Below, in pieces: positions 9,501 to 16,512 of a stretch of 64,000 nucleotides of DNA. Position numbers and translations under genes: made by a program. How positions within the stretch are numbered: position 1 is the first letter of the stretch; the number at the start of each line of letters is the position of its first letter. Origin of the DNA: Deinococcus arcticus (GTDB lineage Bacteria > Deinococcota > Deinococci > Deinococcales > Deinococcaceae); the NCBI RefSeq assembly GCF_003028415.1, contig NZ_PYSV01000007.1:62001-126000 (forward strand), written 5' to 3'. Under the pieces are notes generated by a model. The model was not told the origin of the DNA. It made no database searches and saw nothing but the letters and a program-made list of their open reading frames with translations.

Positions 9501-10884
9501 TGCCGACCGGCTCTATGTCACAGAAGGCTACATCGTCACGCACAACACGGTGCAAACGCTGGCCCACCTCCTCATCGAGAAAGAATCGGGCCGCGCCGAC
9601 CGGCCCAGCCTGGTCGTGGCGCCCACCAGCGTGATGGGCAACTGGCAGGCCGAGGCCGCCAGGTTTGCGCCGGGGCTGCGGCTGCTGACCCTGCATGGCA
9701 AGGACCGCCGCGCCCTGTTTGGCCAGATTCCGGCGCACGATCTGGTGCTCACCACCTACCCGCTGCTGCCCCGCGACATCACCGAGCTGGGGGCTCACGA
9801 GTACCACCTGGTCATTCTGGATGAGGCGCAGAACATCAAGAACACGCGCACGGCGGCGGCCAAGGCGGCGGGCAGCCTCTCGGCCCGGCACCGGCTGGCC
9901 CTGACCGGCACCCCGCTGGAAAACCACCTGGGCGAGCTGTGGTCACAGTTCAACTTCCTGGCGCCGGGCCTGCTGCACGATGAAAAGACCTTCCGCGAGC
10001 TGTACCGCACGCCTATTGAAAAGCGGGGCGAGGCCAGCCGCCGCGCGGCCCTGGCGGCGCGGGTGCGCCCCTTTATCCTGCGGCGCGAGAAGCGCGACGT
10101 GGCGCGCGAGTTGCCCCCCAAGACCGAGATTCCGGTGCGCGTGACCCTGGACGGCGATCAGCGTGATCTGTACGAAACTGTGCGCGTGACCACCGAGGCC
10201 CGGGTGCGCGAGGAATTGCGGGCGCGCGGGCTCTCGCGCAGCACCATTGCCATCCTGGACGCGCTGCTCAAGCTGCGTCAGGCGGCCACCGATCCCCGGC
10301 TGGTGAAGCTGGACGCGGCGCGCGGGGTGCAGGGCAACGCGAAACTCGAGTGGCTGCACACCCACCTGCCCCAGATGGTGGAAGAGGGCCGCCGCGTGCT
10401 GATCTTCAGCGGCTTTGCCACCTTGCTGCGCCACCTGGAAGGCTGGCTGCGCGAGGAAGGGCTGCCGTATTCCATGATCACCGGCAGCACCCAGGACCGC
10501 CAGCGCCAGATTGACGCCTTTCAGAGTGGGCAGACGCATGTGTTCCTGATTACCCTGAAAGCCGGGGGCGTGGGCCTGAACCTCACGGCAGCCGACACGG
10601 TCATCCACTACGACCCCTGGTGGAACCCCGCCGCCGAGGACCAGGCCACCGACCGCGCCTACCGCATTGGTCAGGACAAGCCGGTGTTCGTGTACAAGCT
10701 GATTGCGGCCGGCAGCGTGGAGGAGCGCATTCTGGACCTGCAGGCCCGCAAGGCCAGCCTGGCGCGCGGCGTGCTGGACGGCGGCCTGAGCGACGCCACG
10801 CAGCTGACCTCGGCGGACCTGGACCGGCTGTTCGCCCCGCTGGAAGACCTGGAGTTGGATGGGGGGGTGCTGGAGCAGGGCTAA
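6502..10884 (+). CDS. SWIM zinc-finger SNF2-family DNA translocase, interrupted by an intein
   Basis: The 1460-residue precursor yields a 1117-residue helicase after splicing. A SWIM zinc finger is near the start (Cys70, Cys72, Cys77, His79). The SNF2 ATPase core has DDMGLGK before the intein, joined to TVQTL after it, the DEAQ box at 1107-1110, a LTGTPLENHLGELWSQFNFL motif, a TLKAGGVGLNL motif and DRAYRIGQ at 1384-1391. SNF2 proteins remodel protein-DNA complexes; its target is unknown. The intein (673-1015) splits the Walker A motif, so no ATPase is possible before splicing. Start follows the ATGA overlap with the upstream mini-ORF. Confidence 0.95.
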   Translation: MKLSRLPPGFALDTAAQGLALREEAVRDTERCWTDLGWHAEANVHDDGAVYRATVDLLPPPDPQLRGSSCTCGRYRCRHVAALVLATDPPPGPRPAPRELPADAPPTEEPLDARTQQWLAAFGEQQSPGRGRQFELRYVLRLLPPATAGGGGRRVALKLVRLPLRAGEGADLRGAEPYALPRTLSTAPAFARRDAGLLRLLEVAATPTHQPGRWQEELHALNDHPAADLLLDELLATGRLCWERPELLLTRGPDLRGQLAWLPDARGAQTPTLHVDDHPDAQVLPTPRPWAALPAAGQLCRVLTGAPPETVARFLAGPTLPPAQAVALAHAITASGLRLPIPQTVQVREERLPYTPQLHLLARPATFHAYSGARTAVTLPVAELRHAYAGLTVPDLQDSAGPAVFRGGVLTRVSRDPAAERDAARTVALAGFMTVEEAFGHDYALPEADRLLTLGDEAAWMAFLQGGGRAELEAQGLSLHLHPDFPLNYAEITDWYGEADDSHGGWFTLDLGIVVDGQRLSLLPILADLIARQPHLFAPEALAELPDDEVLHASLDDGRRVALPAGRVRAILGVLVELNLRDLPPGPLRLPLLDAARLAQLEEAVQARWLGAERLLDLGRRLRDFTGVQEIEPPAGLRAELRPYQLQGVAWLQFLREYGVGGILADDMGLGKAQPLDARVLTPLGWRRMGELQVGDHVIGRDGRPTRVIGVYPQGERPIYRVTLTDGASTEVDEEHLWAVNTPVRKRRGLPEQVLTTAQIRDSLTDAAGNLKHYLPVVEAVQFAPQPLPIDPYTLGALLGDGHLTRGLGITSEDELVGALTLPTGVEARHAERLTERVSTYRLVSGGRLTPNPLRDELKALGLHGCNDCAKFIPESYLRGSPDQRLAALQGLLDTDGHAGVVVEYVSVSEALARGVVELVQSLGGTARIRQKATTHVYGGERRTGEAWRVALKLPPHLDPFRLPAKLAAYRRSSKSPPSRGMRRIEYVGRKEAQCIAVAAADRLYVTEGYIVTHNTVQTLAHLLIEKESGRADRPSLVVAPTSVMGNWQAEAARFAPGLRLLTLHGKDRRALFGQIPAHDLVLTTYPLLPRDITELGAHEYHLVILDEAQNIKNTRTAAAKAAGSLSARHRLALTGTPLENHLGELWSQFNFLAPGLLHDEKTFRELYRTPIEKRGEASRRAALAARVRPFILRREKRDVARELPPKTEIPVRVTLDGDQRDLYETVRVTTEARVREELRARGLSRSTIAILDALLKLRQAATDPRLVKLDAARGVQGNAKLEWLHTHLPQMVEEGRRVLIFSGFATLLRHLEGWLREEGLPYSMITGSTQDRQRQIDAFQSGQTHVFLITLKAGGVGLNLTAADTVIHYDPWWNPAAEDQATDRAYRIGQDKPVFVYKLIAAGSVEERILDLQARKASLARGVLDGGLSDATQLTSADLDRLFAPLEDLELDGGVLEQG
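8518..9546 (+). mobile_element. Class 3 intein with LAGLIDADG homing endonuclease in the SNF2 gene
   Basis: In-frame insertion of 343 residues (673-1015 of the precursor) between Lys672 and Thr1016. The intein begins with Ala, not Cys or Ser, and ends in THN. It shows the class 3 triplet: Trp738 in HLW (block B), Cys995 in AQCIAV (block F) and Thr1013 in THN (block G). This class uses the block F Cys as first nucleophile, as shown for the D. radiodurans Snf2 intein. Two LAGLIDADG-type motifs (LGALLGDGHL and LQGLLDTDGHA) indicate a homing endonuclease domain that appears intact. Confidence 0.95.
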
Positions 10885-11041
10885 GCGGAGAGGCAGGCAC
10901 AGTGGAACGCTTCTCTGGCCCAACACTGAAGCGCCCACCGTTGCGGCCTCAACCCGCGCCCCGTGGCCGCCCCGCACTGTGTAGACAGCCGCCGGCGCCT
11001 GGGGCGCCTTTGGCCGGCCCTGGCGCGCTATCCTGGGCCCC

Positions 11042-11089
11042 ATGACCGCAACCGGCCTGTGGTGGTGGCCCAGGTTCACCTGGGACTGA
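11042..11089 (+). CDS. trpL: trp leader peptide (15 residues, four Trp)
   Basis: The peptide MTATGLWWWPRFTWD has three consecutive Trp codons (11060-11068) and a fourth at 11081. No ribosome site is present; instead a TATCCT box at 11029-11034 lies 7 bases before the ATG, so the transcript probably starts at the ATG. The peptide is a sensor of charged tRNA-Trp for the attenuator that follows, and precedes trpE by 78 bases. Confidence 0.88.
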   Translation: MTATGLWWWPRFTWD

Positions 11090-11146
11090 CTGCTGTTGCC
11101 GTTTCAAGCCGCGCCCAGGTGGAATTCTTGCCACTGGGCGCTTTTT
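11069..11146 (+). promoter_or_regulatory. trp attenuator: competing hairpins and terminator
   Basis: The heptamer CCCAGGT occurs at 11069-11075 (region 1) and again at 11114-11120 (region 3). ACCTGGG at 11078-11084 (region 2) can pair with either. Region 3 also forms the terminator: GCGCCCA at 11111-11117 with TGGGCGC at 11135-11141, GTGG with CCAC inside, then five T residues (11142-11146). A ribosome stalled on the Trp codons masks region 1, frees region 2 to pair with region 3 and prevents termination, so low tryptophan should raise trpE expression. Confidence 0.88.
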
Positions 11147-11167
11147 CGTGTGCCCCACAGGAGACCC

Positions 11168-12610
11168 ATGACCCACCCCGACCCTGCCGCCTTTTCACTG
11201 TCCGCCGCCCCACTGGCGGTGGCCGTGCAGGAGCTGAACGCCGACCTGGACACGCCGGTGACCGCCTACCTGAAAGCCGCGCAGGGTGAAACCGTGGCCT
11301 TCTTGCTGGAAAGCGTGGAGGCCGGGGAACAGCTGGGCCGCTACTCGTTTATCGGGGTGGGTGAACAGGGGCGCTTTGAAGCCCGGGGCACCCAGGTGAC
11401 CAGCAGCGGCGTGTTTGGCGACTTTGAAGGCACAGAAACTGATCCCCTGGCCCGGCTGTACCACGCGGCGGTGCGCCCGGCCGCGCTGCCAGCCGGGCTG
11501 CCGGCGTTCATTGGGGGCGCGGTGGGCTACGCCGCCTATGACCTGATTCGCTGCTACGAACGCCTGCCGGACGACAACCCCGATGAACTGGGCGTGCCCG
11601 ACGCCTGTTTCGTGGCCCCGCGCGGCATGGTGATCTATGACCACCTCAAACACCGCCTGATCGCGGTGGCCACCGCCCCCGACCCGGCGCGGGCCGAGGC
11701 CGAGGTGCAGGCGCTGGCCGGGCGGCTGCGCGGGCCGCTGCCCCCGGTGCCCGGTCAGGCGCCCGCCGCCGCCCCCACCTTTGCCAGCAATTTCACGCCC
11801 CAGGGCTTCCGCGCGGCGGTGGAGCAGGCGCTGGATTACATCCGCGCGGGGGACATCTTTCAGGTGGTGCCCAGCCAGCGGTTCAGCGCAGAGCTGGGCG
11901 AATTGCACCCCTTTGCCCTGTACCGGGCGCTGCGCCGCGTGAACCCCAGCCCTTACCTGGGCTACTTGCAACTGGGGCCAGTCACCCTGGTGGCCAGCAG
12001 CCCCGAAAGCCTGCTGGCCAGCGACGGCCGGGCGGTGACCACCCGCCCCATCGCCGGCACCCGCCCGCGTGGCCACACCCCTGAGGCCGACGAGGCCCTG
12101 GCCGCCGAACTGCTGGCCGACGAGAAGGAACGCGCCGAACACCTGATGCTGCTGGACCTGGGCCGCAATGACCTGGGCCGGGTGAGCGCCTACGGCACCG
12201 TGCGGGTGCACGACGCCTTTACCATCGAGCGCTACAGCCATGTCATGCACATCGTGTCCAGCGTGACGGGGCAGCTGCGCCCCGGTCAGACCCCCCTGCA
12301 CGCCCTGGCCAGCGTGCAGCCCATGGGCACGGTCTCGGGGGCCCCCAAGATCCGCGCCATGCAGATTATTGACGAGCTGGAGCCGGTGCGGCGCGGACCC
12401 TACGGCGGCTCATTCGGCTATATCGCCCATGACGGCAGCATGGACATGGCCCTGACCCTGCGCACCATGGTGATTGTGGGGGGCCGCCTGCATATTCAGG
12501 CTGGGGCCGGCGTGGTGGCCGACAGCGACCCGGCCGCCGAGGAGCAGGAGACGCGCAGCAAGGCGGCGGCGCTGATGCGGGCGGTGGAGATGGCGGCCAG
12601 CGGATTGTAG
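11168..12610 (+). CDS. trpE: Anthranilate synthase component I
   Basis: TrpE (480 residues) converts chorismate to anthranilate using ammonia from TrpG, the first step of tryptophan synthesis. FLLES at 45-49 is the conserved element of the tryptophan feedback site. The C-terminal half has the chorismate-binding signatures: a GTRPRG stretch followed by ELLADEKERAEHLMLLDLGR, and GTVSGAPKIRAM. The ATG at 11168 follows an AGGAGA ribosome site; the frame is open 24 codons upstream, but that part is the attenuator. Expression is predicted to be controlled by the preceding leader peptide. Confidence 0.97.
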   Translation: MTHPDPAAFSLSAAPLAVAVQELNADLDTPVTAYLKAAQGETVAFLLESVEAGEQLGRYSFIGVGEQGRFEARGTQVTSSGVFGDFEGTETDPLARLYHAAVRPAALPAGLPAFIGGAVGYAAYDLIRCYERLPDDNPDELGVPDACFVAPRGMVIYDHLKHRLIAVATAPDPARAEAEVQALAGRLRGPLPPVPGQAPAAAPTFASNFTPQGFRAAVEQALDYIRAGDIFQVVPSQRFSAELGELHPFALYRALRRVNPSPYLGYLQLGPVTLVASSPESLLASDGRAVTTRPIAGTRPRGHTPEADEALAAELLADEKERAEHLMLLDLGRNDLGRVSAYGTVRVHDAFTIERYSHVMHIVSSVTGQLRPGQTPLHALASVQPMGTVSGAPKIRAMQIIDELEPVRRGPYGGSFGYIAHDGSMDMALTLRTMVIVGGRLHIQAGAGVVADSDPAAEEQETRSKAAALMRAVEMAASGL

Positions 12611-12613
12611 GGG

Positions 12614-13072
12614 GTAGAGCGTGGAGCGTGGAAACGGCGAAGGGCGGGCAACAGAACGGTCTGAAAGTCCGGGAAATCTCCGAAAGCCGGAGGTTTGGAT
12701 GCAGGGTCTGGAGGTGGCAGGTCAGGTGTACCGCCTCAGTGCGGGGTGGCCCAGGGAGGAAACATACGGCCTGACCAGTCAGGCGCGGCGAGCAGCCGTG
12801 TCCATTTCCGCCAACATTGCCGAAGGGGTGGGTCGCGGCAGCCCGAAAGAGATCATCCGCTTCACCCGTATTGCGCTGGGCAGCGTGTATGAACTGCCTA
12901 CCCTGCTGCATCTGGGCACTCAGCTGGGCATGAGCGACACCAAGGAGACCCAGAGTGTCCTGCTTGGCCTTGAACGCTTGCTCAAACGATTAAACCGATT
13001 CATTCAATACCAGGAGACCCGGTTGTGATGCCTGCCGAAACCACATTCCACGTTCCACGCTCCACGCTCCAC
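12614..13072. repeat. Heptamer inverted repeat enclosing the S23-type gene
   Basis: The arms at 12614-12633 and 13053-13072 match at 19 of 20 positions. Both are made of 7-base units with a GTGGA core (two units on the left, five on the right when read on the minus strand, 13041-13075). In RNA this would be a large stem-loop carrying the four-helix-bundle gene in its loop. The right arm lies inside the 5' end of trpG. Confidence 0.8.
12621..13028 (+). CDS. S23/IVP-type four-helix bundle protein between trpE and trpG
   Basis: A 135-residue protein of the four-helix-bundle family named after the ORF found in 23S rRNA intervening sequences. Typical motifs are LRKPEVW near the start, [21 protein letters not shown] in the middle and [14 protein letters not shown] after it. 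Cellular function of the family is unsettled; RNA or nucleic-acid binding has been suggested. GTG at 12621 is used because it keeps LRKPEVW; the alternative ATG at 12699 would lose it. Its stop overlaps the trpG ATG by one base (TGATG). The gene is not part of tryptophan synthesis and looks like a passenger in an inverted repeat. Confidence 0.85.
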   Translation: MERGNGEGRATERSESPGNLRKPEVWMQGLEVAGQVYRLSAGWPREETYGLTSQARRAAVSISANIAEGVGRGSPKEIIRFTRIALGSVYELPTLLHLGTQLGMSDTKETQSVLLGLERLLKRLNRFIQYQETRL

Positions 13073-13684
13073 ATCCTGCTGATCGACAACTACGACTCCT
13101 TCACCTACAACCTCGTGCAGTATTTCGGAGAGCTGGGCTGCGACCTGACCGTGTGGCGCAACGACGCCTTTACGCTGGACGAGGTGCGGGCCCTGAACCC
13201 CGACGCCATCGTGGTGTCGCCGGGGCCGTGTACGCCGGCCGAGGCGGGGCAGAGCGTCGCGGTTATCCGGGAACTGGGGCCGCAGTACCCGCTGCTGGGC
13301 GTATGCCTGGGCCACCAGAGCATCGGCGCGGCGTTTGGGGCGCAGGTGGGGCGGGCGCTGCAGCCGGTTCACGGCAAGACCAGCCCGCTGCGGCACCAGG
13401 GCACGGACCTCTTTGCCGGGCTGCCAGAGACAGTAACCGTCACCCGCTACCACTCGCTGGTGGTGCGCGACCTGCCCCCCGAACTGGTGGCCACCGCCTG
13501 GACCACCGACCTCGAAGAAGAGATCGTGATGGCGCTGCGCCACCGGGACTTTCCGGTGTACGGCGTGCAGTTTCACCCTGAAAGTCTGGCCACCCAGGGC
13601 GGGATGGACATGCTGCGCAACTTTCTGGCGCTCGTGCGCGAGCATCGGGGCATGACGGGGCAAGGCAGTGGGGCCGGGGCGTGA
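13028..13684 (+). CDS. trpG: Anthranilate synthase component II (glutamine amidotransferase)
   Basis: TrpG (218 residues) hydrolyses glutamine and passes ammonia to TrpE. It has the class I amidotransferase triad: Cys93 in GVCLGHQ, His183 and Glu185 in FHPES. The usual N-terminus of the family begins at [10 protein letters not shown], which here is residue 16; the first 15 residues are encoded partly by the heptamer repeat arm, so the native start appears to have been replaced. No ATG exists closer to ILLIDN. Translation is probably coupled to the S23 gene (TGATG overlap). The stop overlaps the trpD GTG (GTGA). Confidence 0.95.
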   Translation: MPAETTFHVPRSTLHILLIDNYDSFTYNLVQYFGELGCDLTVWRNDAFTLDEVRALNPDAIVVSPGPCTPAEAGQSVAVIRELGPQYPLLGVCLGHQSIGAAFGAQVGRALQPVHGKTSPLRHQGTDLFAGLPETVTVTRYHSLVVRDLPPELVATAWTTDLEEEIVMALRHRDFPVYGVQFHPESLATQGGMDMLRNFLALVREHRGMTGQGSGAGA

Positions 13685-14706
13685 TCGCCATGCACGCGCG
13701 GCTGATGAACGGGGAACGGCTCTCGCAGACCGAGGCGGCGGCCTTTATGCGCGAGGTCATGACGGGTGACCTGAGCGGGGTGCGGCTGGCGGCGGCCCTG
13801 GCGGCCCTGCGGGTGCGCGGCGAGACCCCGGAAGAAATCGCGGGCTTTGCCCAGGCCATGCGCGAGCACGCCGTGCGGGTGAACGTGCGCCCGCGCGAGG
13901 TGCTGCTGGATGTGGTGGGCACCGGGGGCGACGGCGCGCACACCTTCAACATCTCCACCACCACCGCGTTCGTGGTGGCGGGTGCCGGCGTGCCGGTGGC
14001 CAAGCACGGCAACCGCGCCGCCAGCAGCCGGGCGGGCAGCGCGGATGTGCTCGAAGCCCTGGGCGTGAATCTGGATGCCCCGCGCGAGGTCGTGGAAGAC
14101 GCCATCAACACCCTGGGCGTGGGGTTCATGTTCGCGCGCAACTACCACCCGGCGCTGCGCCACGCCGCGCCCGTGCGCTCGGAACTGGCGGCCAGAACGG
14201 TGTTCAACATCCTGGGCCCGCTGGCCAATCCGGCGGGCGCCACCCACCTGGTCGTGGGCGTGTTCAAGCCCGAACTCACGCGCACCCTGGCCGAGGTGCT
14301 GCGGCTGCTGGGGGCACGCGGCGCCACCGTGGTGCATGGCCACGGCCTGGACGAATTCACGGTCTGCGGCGTCAATACCGTCTCGGGCCTGCGGGCGGGC
14401 GAGGTCATTGACCGCGAACTGCACCCCGAAGAGGCCGGGGTCAGCCTGTATTCCCGCGCCGACATCACGGGCGGCAGCCCGGCCGAGAACGCCGAGATTA
14501 CCCGCGCCCTTCTGACCGGCGGCGGCACCCCGGCCCAGCGCGACATCGTGGCCCTGAACGCGGGGGCAGCCCTGCGCACGGCGGGGCGGGCAGCCACCAT
14601 CCGTGAGGGGGTGGCGCAGGCGCGCGAGGTCATGCGCGGCGGGCAGGGCTGGGCCATGCTGGAGCGCTACGCGGCCCACACGCAGCGCGGCGTGGCGAAG
14701 AGGTAG
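13681..14706 (+). CDS. trpD: Anthranilate phosphoribosyltransferase
   Basis: TrpD (341 residues) transfers phosphoribose from PRPP to anthranilate, the second step of the tryptophan pathway. The PRPP/anthranilate site is visible as DVVGTGGDG at about 77-85 and [21 protein letters not shown] shortly after. The GTG at 13681 overlaps the trpG stop (GTGA), and an ATG three codons later is an alternative. The remaining trp genes (trpB, A, C, F) are not in the window. A family A repeat follows 78 bases after the stop. Confidence 0.96.
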   Translation: MIAMHARLMNGERLSQTEAAAFMREVMTGDLSGVRLAAALAALRVRGETPEEIAGFAQAMREHAVRVNVRPREVLLDVVGTGGDGAHTFNISTTTAFVVAGAGVPVAKHGNRAASSRAGSADVLEALGVNLDAPREVVEDAINTLGVGFMFARNYHPALRHAAPVRSELAARTVFNILGPLANPAGATHLVVGVFKPELTRTLAEVLRLLGARGATVVHGHGLDEFTVCGVNTVSGLRAGEVIDRELHPEEAGVSLYSRADITGGSPAENAEITRALLTGGGTPAQRDIVALNAGAALRTAGRAATIREGVAQAREVMRGGQGWAMLERYAAHTQRGVAKR

Positions 14707-14784
14707 GGCGTTTCTCAACACCTCCTCCTTGCCGTTCCCTTCACCCCCGCTGCGCGGCCCCTCGCCCGAGCACCAGCAGGCCTC

Positions 14785-14943
14785 ATACGGACTGCCGTCC
14801 ATTTCCGTACCATCCGGGAAGAAGGGGGATGTTCCGCTCCTACGGAGCCTTTCAGGTCCAATTCCCGGAAATCCGCATTTGTTCCTTCTTCCGCTGGTCG
14901 GAAAAGCTCCGTAACACGTTACGGAACTTTTCGGAACCCGTAT
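14785..14943 (-). repeat. Family A dispersed repeat, copy 1
   Basis: A 159-bp element with ends ATACGG and CCGTAT. The palindrome TTCCGTAACACGTTACGGAA lies near its right end, and smaller hairpins (GCTCC/GGAGC) lie inside. It is in reverse orientation relative to copies 2 to 4 and lies between trpD and the glycosyltransferase gene. No coding potential is seen. Confidence 0.88.
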
Positions 14944-14979
14944 CAGAGGCACGCGCTTCTTTCTTCGGGTCAGGCGGGT

Positions 14980-15876
14980 TCAGGCCAGGCCCACTGCTCC
15001 TGGCTGCAAGCCGCCAAGACGCAGAGCCAGTTCCCCTTGCAACTGTTCTGAACACAGCAGGCGGCGGCGAGCATTGGCCTGCTCCAGCGTCTGGGCCCAG
15101 GCCCGGGCCGCGCGCCACTGTACGGCCGAGACCGGAAGGGCGCGAAAGCGGGCGTATTGCAGCTGCGCGTGCGCTTGCCACTGCGCCGGGGTTGGGTACA
15201 GGTCCAGCCGCGCCAGCTGCCGGGCCCACGCCAGCCGGGTGCCGCGCCGCTGCGCCGCTGTCTGCTGCACACTGACCTGCCCCCCATGCAGACGCCAGCG
15301 CAGCACGGTCACGGGCAAGTTGGCCACCTCGCCGCGTTCCAGCAGCTGGGCCCACAGCATGTAATCCTCAGCGAAGGGCACAGCCGGGTAGGCAGGGACA
15401 GCCGAACGGCGGAACGTGGTGCCCGGATGGGGCAGCGGACAGGAAAACAGCGCCCAGGCGCGTGCCTGCGCGGGACCAGTGGGGTAGTCCAGGCGCCGCT
15501 CCTGGGCCCCGAAGGTCTGAACCTGCCCCCCCAGCGCCAGCACCTCTGGATGCTCGGCCAGGAAGGCGGCCTGCGCAGCCAGCCGGCCGGGAGCCATGTG
15601 GTCGTCGGCATCCAGACGGGCCACGAGGTCGCCCTGGCAGTGGGCCAGCCCTGCGTTCAGCGCACCGTGTACGCCGACATTCCGGGTCAGCGTCACAACC
15701 CGCAGCCGGGGATCAGCCCAGCTGCTGAGTCGGGCCAGCGTATCGTCGGTGCTGGCGTCGTCTACCACCACCACCTCAAAGTCTTCCTGCTGCGACAGCA
15801 CGCTGCTCAGGGCCTCGTCCAGCAGCGCGCCGCGGTTGTGGGTGGGGATCAGCACACTCAGGAGGGGACGTGGCAC
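14980..15876 (-). CDS. Family 2 glycosyltransferase
   Basis: A 298-residue GT-A fold enzyme that transfers a sugar from a nucleotide donor. LSVLIPTHNRGALLDEAL at the N-terminus, VVVDDASTDDT around 36-46 and ARLDADDHMAPGR around 89-101 (the DXD metal site) are typical of GT2. There is no membrane segment, so it acts in the cytosol or at the membrane surface. Donor and acceptor are unknown. The GTG start at 15876 lies only 7 bases after the Lrp/AsnC stop, suggesting co-transcription, although a functional link to that regulator is not evident. Confidence 0.87.
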   Translation of the reverse strand: MPRPLLSVLIPTHNRGALLDEALSSVLSQQEDFEVVVVDDASTDDTLARLSSWADPRLRVVTLTRNVGVHGALNAGLAHCQGDLVARLDADDHMAPGRLAAQAAFLAEHPEVLALGGQVQTFGAQERRLDYPTGPAQARAWALFSCPLPHPGTTFRRSAVPAYPAVPFAEDYMLWAQLLERGEVANLPVTVLRWRLHGGQVSVQQTAAQRRGTRLAWARQLARLDLYPTPAQWQAHAQLQYARFRALPVSAVQWRAARAWAQTLEQANARRRLLCSEQLQGELALRLGGLQPGAVGLA

Positions 15877-15883
15877 GGCAGCC

Positions 15884-16345
15884 TCACTTCGGCGGCAGCA
15901 TGAGTTTCCCTTCCAGGGGTGTGCTCAGCACAATGCTCGTGTCGCAGGTAAAGCCCATGTTGATCAGTTCCGTCAGCATGGCTTCCAGGGCGCCCACATC
16001 GGGCACCGCCACTTTCAGAATGCAGGAATTGTCGCCTGTCACCGAGTGGCACTCCAGCACGCCGTCGTGCTTGCCGGCCCAGCGGACCAGCGTGGGGTCG
16101 TTGCGGCCACTGTCCTGCACGCCAATAAACGCCGTGATGGTGCGGCCCAGCGGCTTGCTGGCCACCCGCACGCCGTAGCCCAGGATCACGCCCGCATCCT
16201 CTAAGCGGCGTACCCGCTCGGTCACGGCCGGCGCCGACAGGCCGACCCGGCGGCCCAGTTCCCGCATGCTCAGGCGCGAATCGGTCTGCAGTTCCTGCAG
16301 GATGCGGTGGTCAAGAGGATCGAGGGCGCCGCCGGACTGTCTCAT
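15884..16345 (-). CDS. Lrp/AsnC family transcriptional regulator
   Basis: A 153-residue regulator with an N-terminal helix-turn-helix (LDPLDHRILQELQTDSRLSM followed by ELGRRVGLSAPAVTERVRRL) and a C-terminal effector-binding RAM domain (GVLECHSVTGDNSCILKV and a final LEGKL-type strand). Such proteins sense amino acids. It is divergent from kamA across 167 bases, so control of kamA and the downstream aminotransferase, perhaps in response to lysine, is a reasonable inference. The ATG at 16345 is preceded by AAGGTGG; the longer frame upstream lacks family sequence. Confidence 0.9.
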   Translation of the reverse strand: MRQSGGALDPLDHRILQELQTDSRLSMRELGRRVGLSAPAVTERVRRLEDAGVILGYGVRVASKPLGRTITAFIGVQDSGRNDPTLVRWAGKHDGVLECHSVTGDNSCILKVAVPDVGALEAMLTELINMGFTCDTSIVLSTPLEGKLMLPPK

Positions 16346-16512
16346 GGAGACCACCTTAGCATTTGGAAGGTTGTGAGTGGCGTTTGCGAGCTTTCTGTGT
16401 TCCGCGCCTGCGCTTTGTATGGGTCGGCGGGCATTCCAAAGTGGCGTACAGAACGTGGAAAATGAAGGAGAACTCAATTTCTGTTTCACCCTTTCTCCCC
16501 GGAGGCTCTTCC

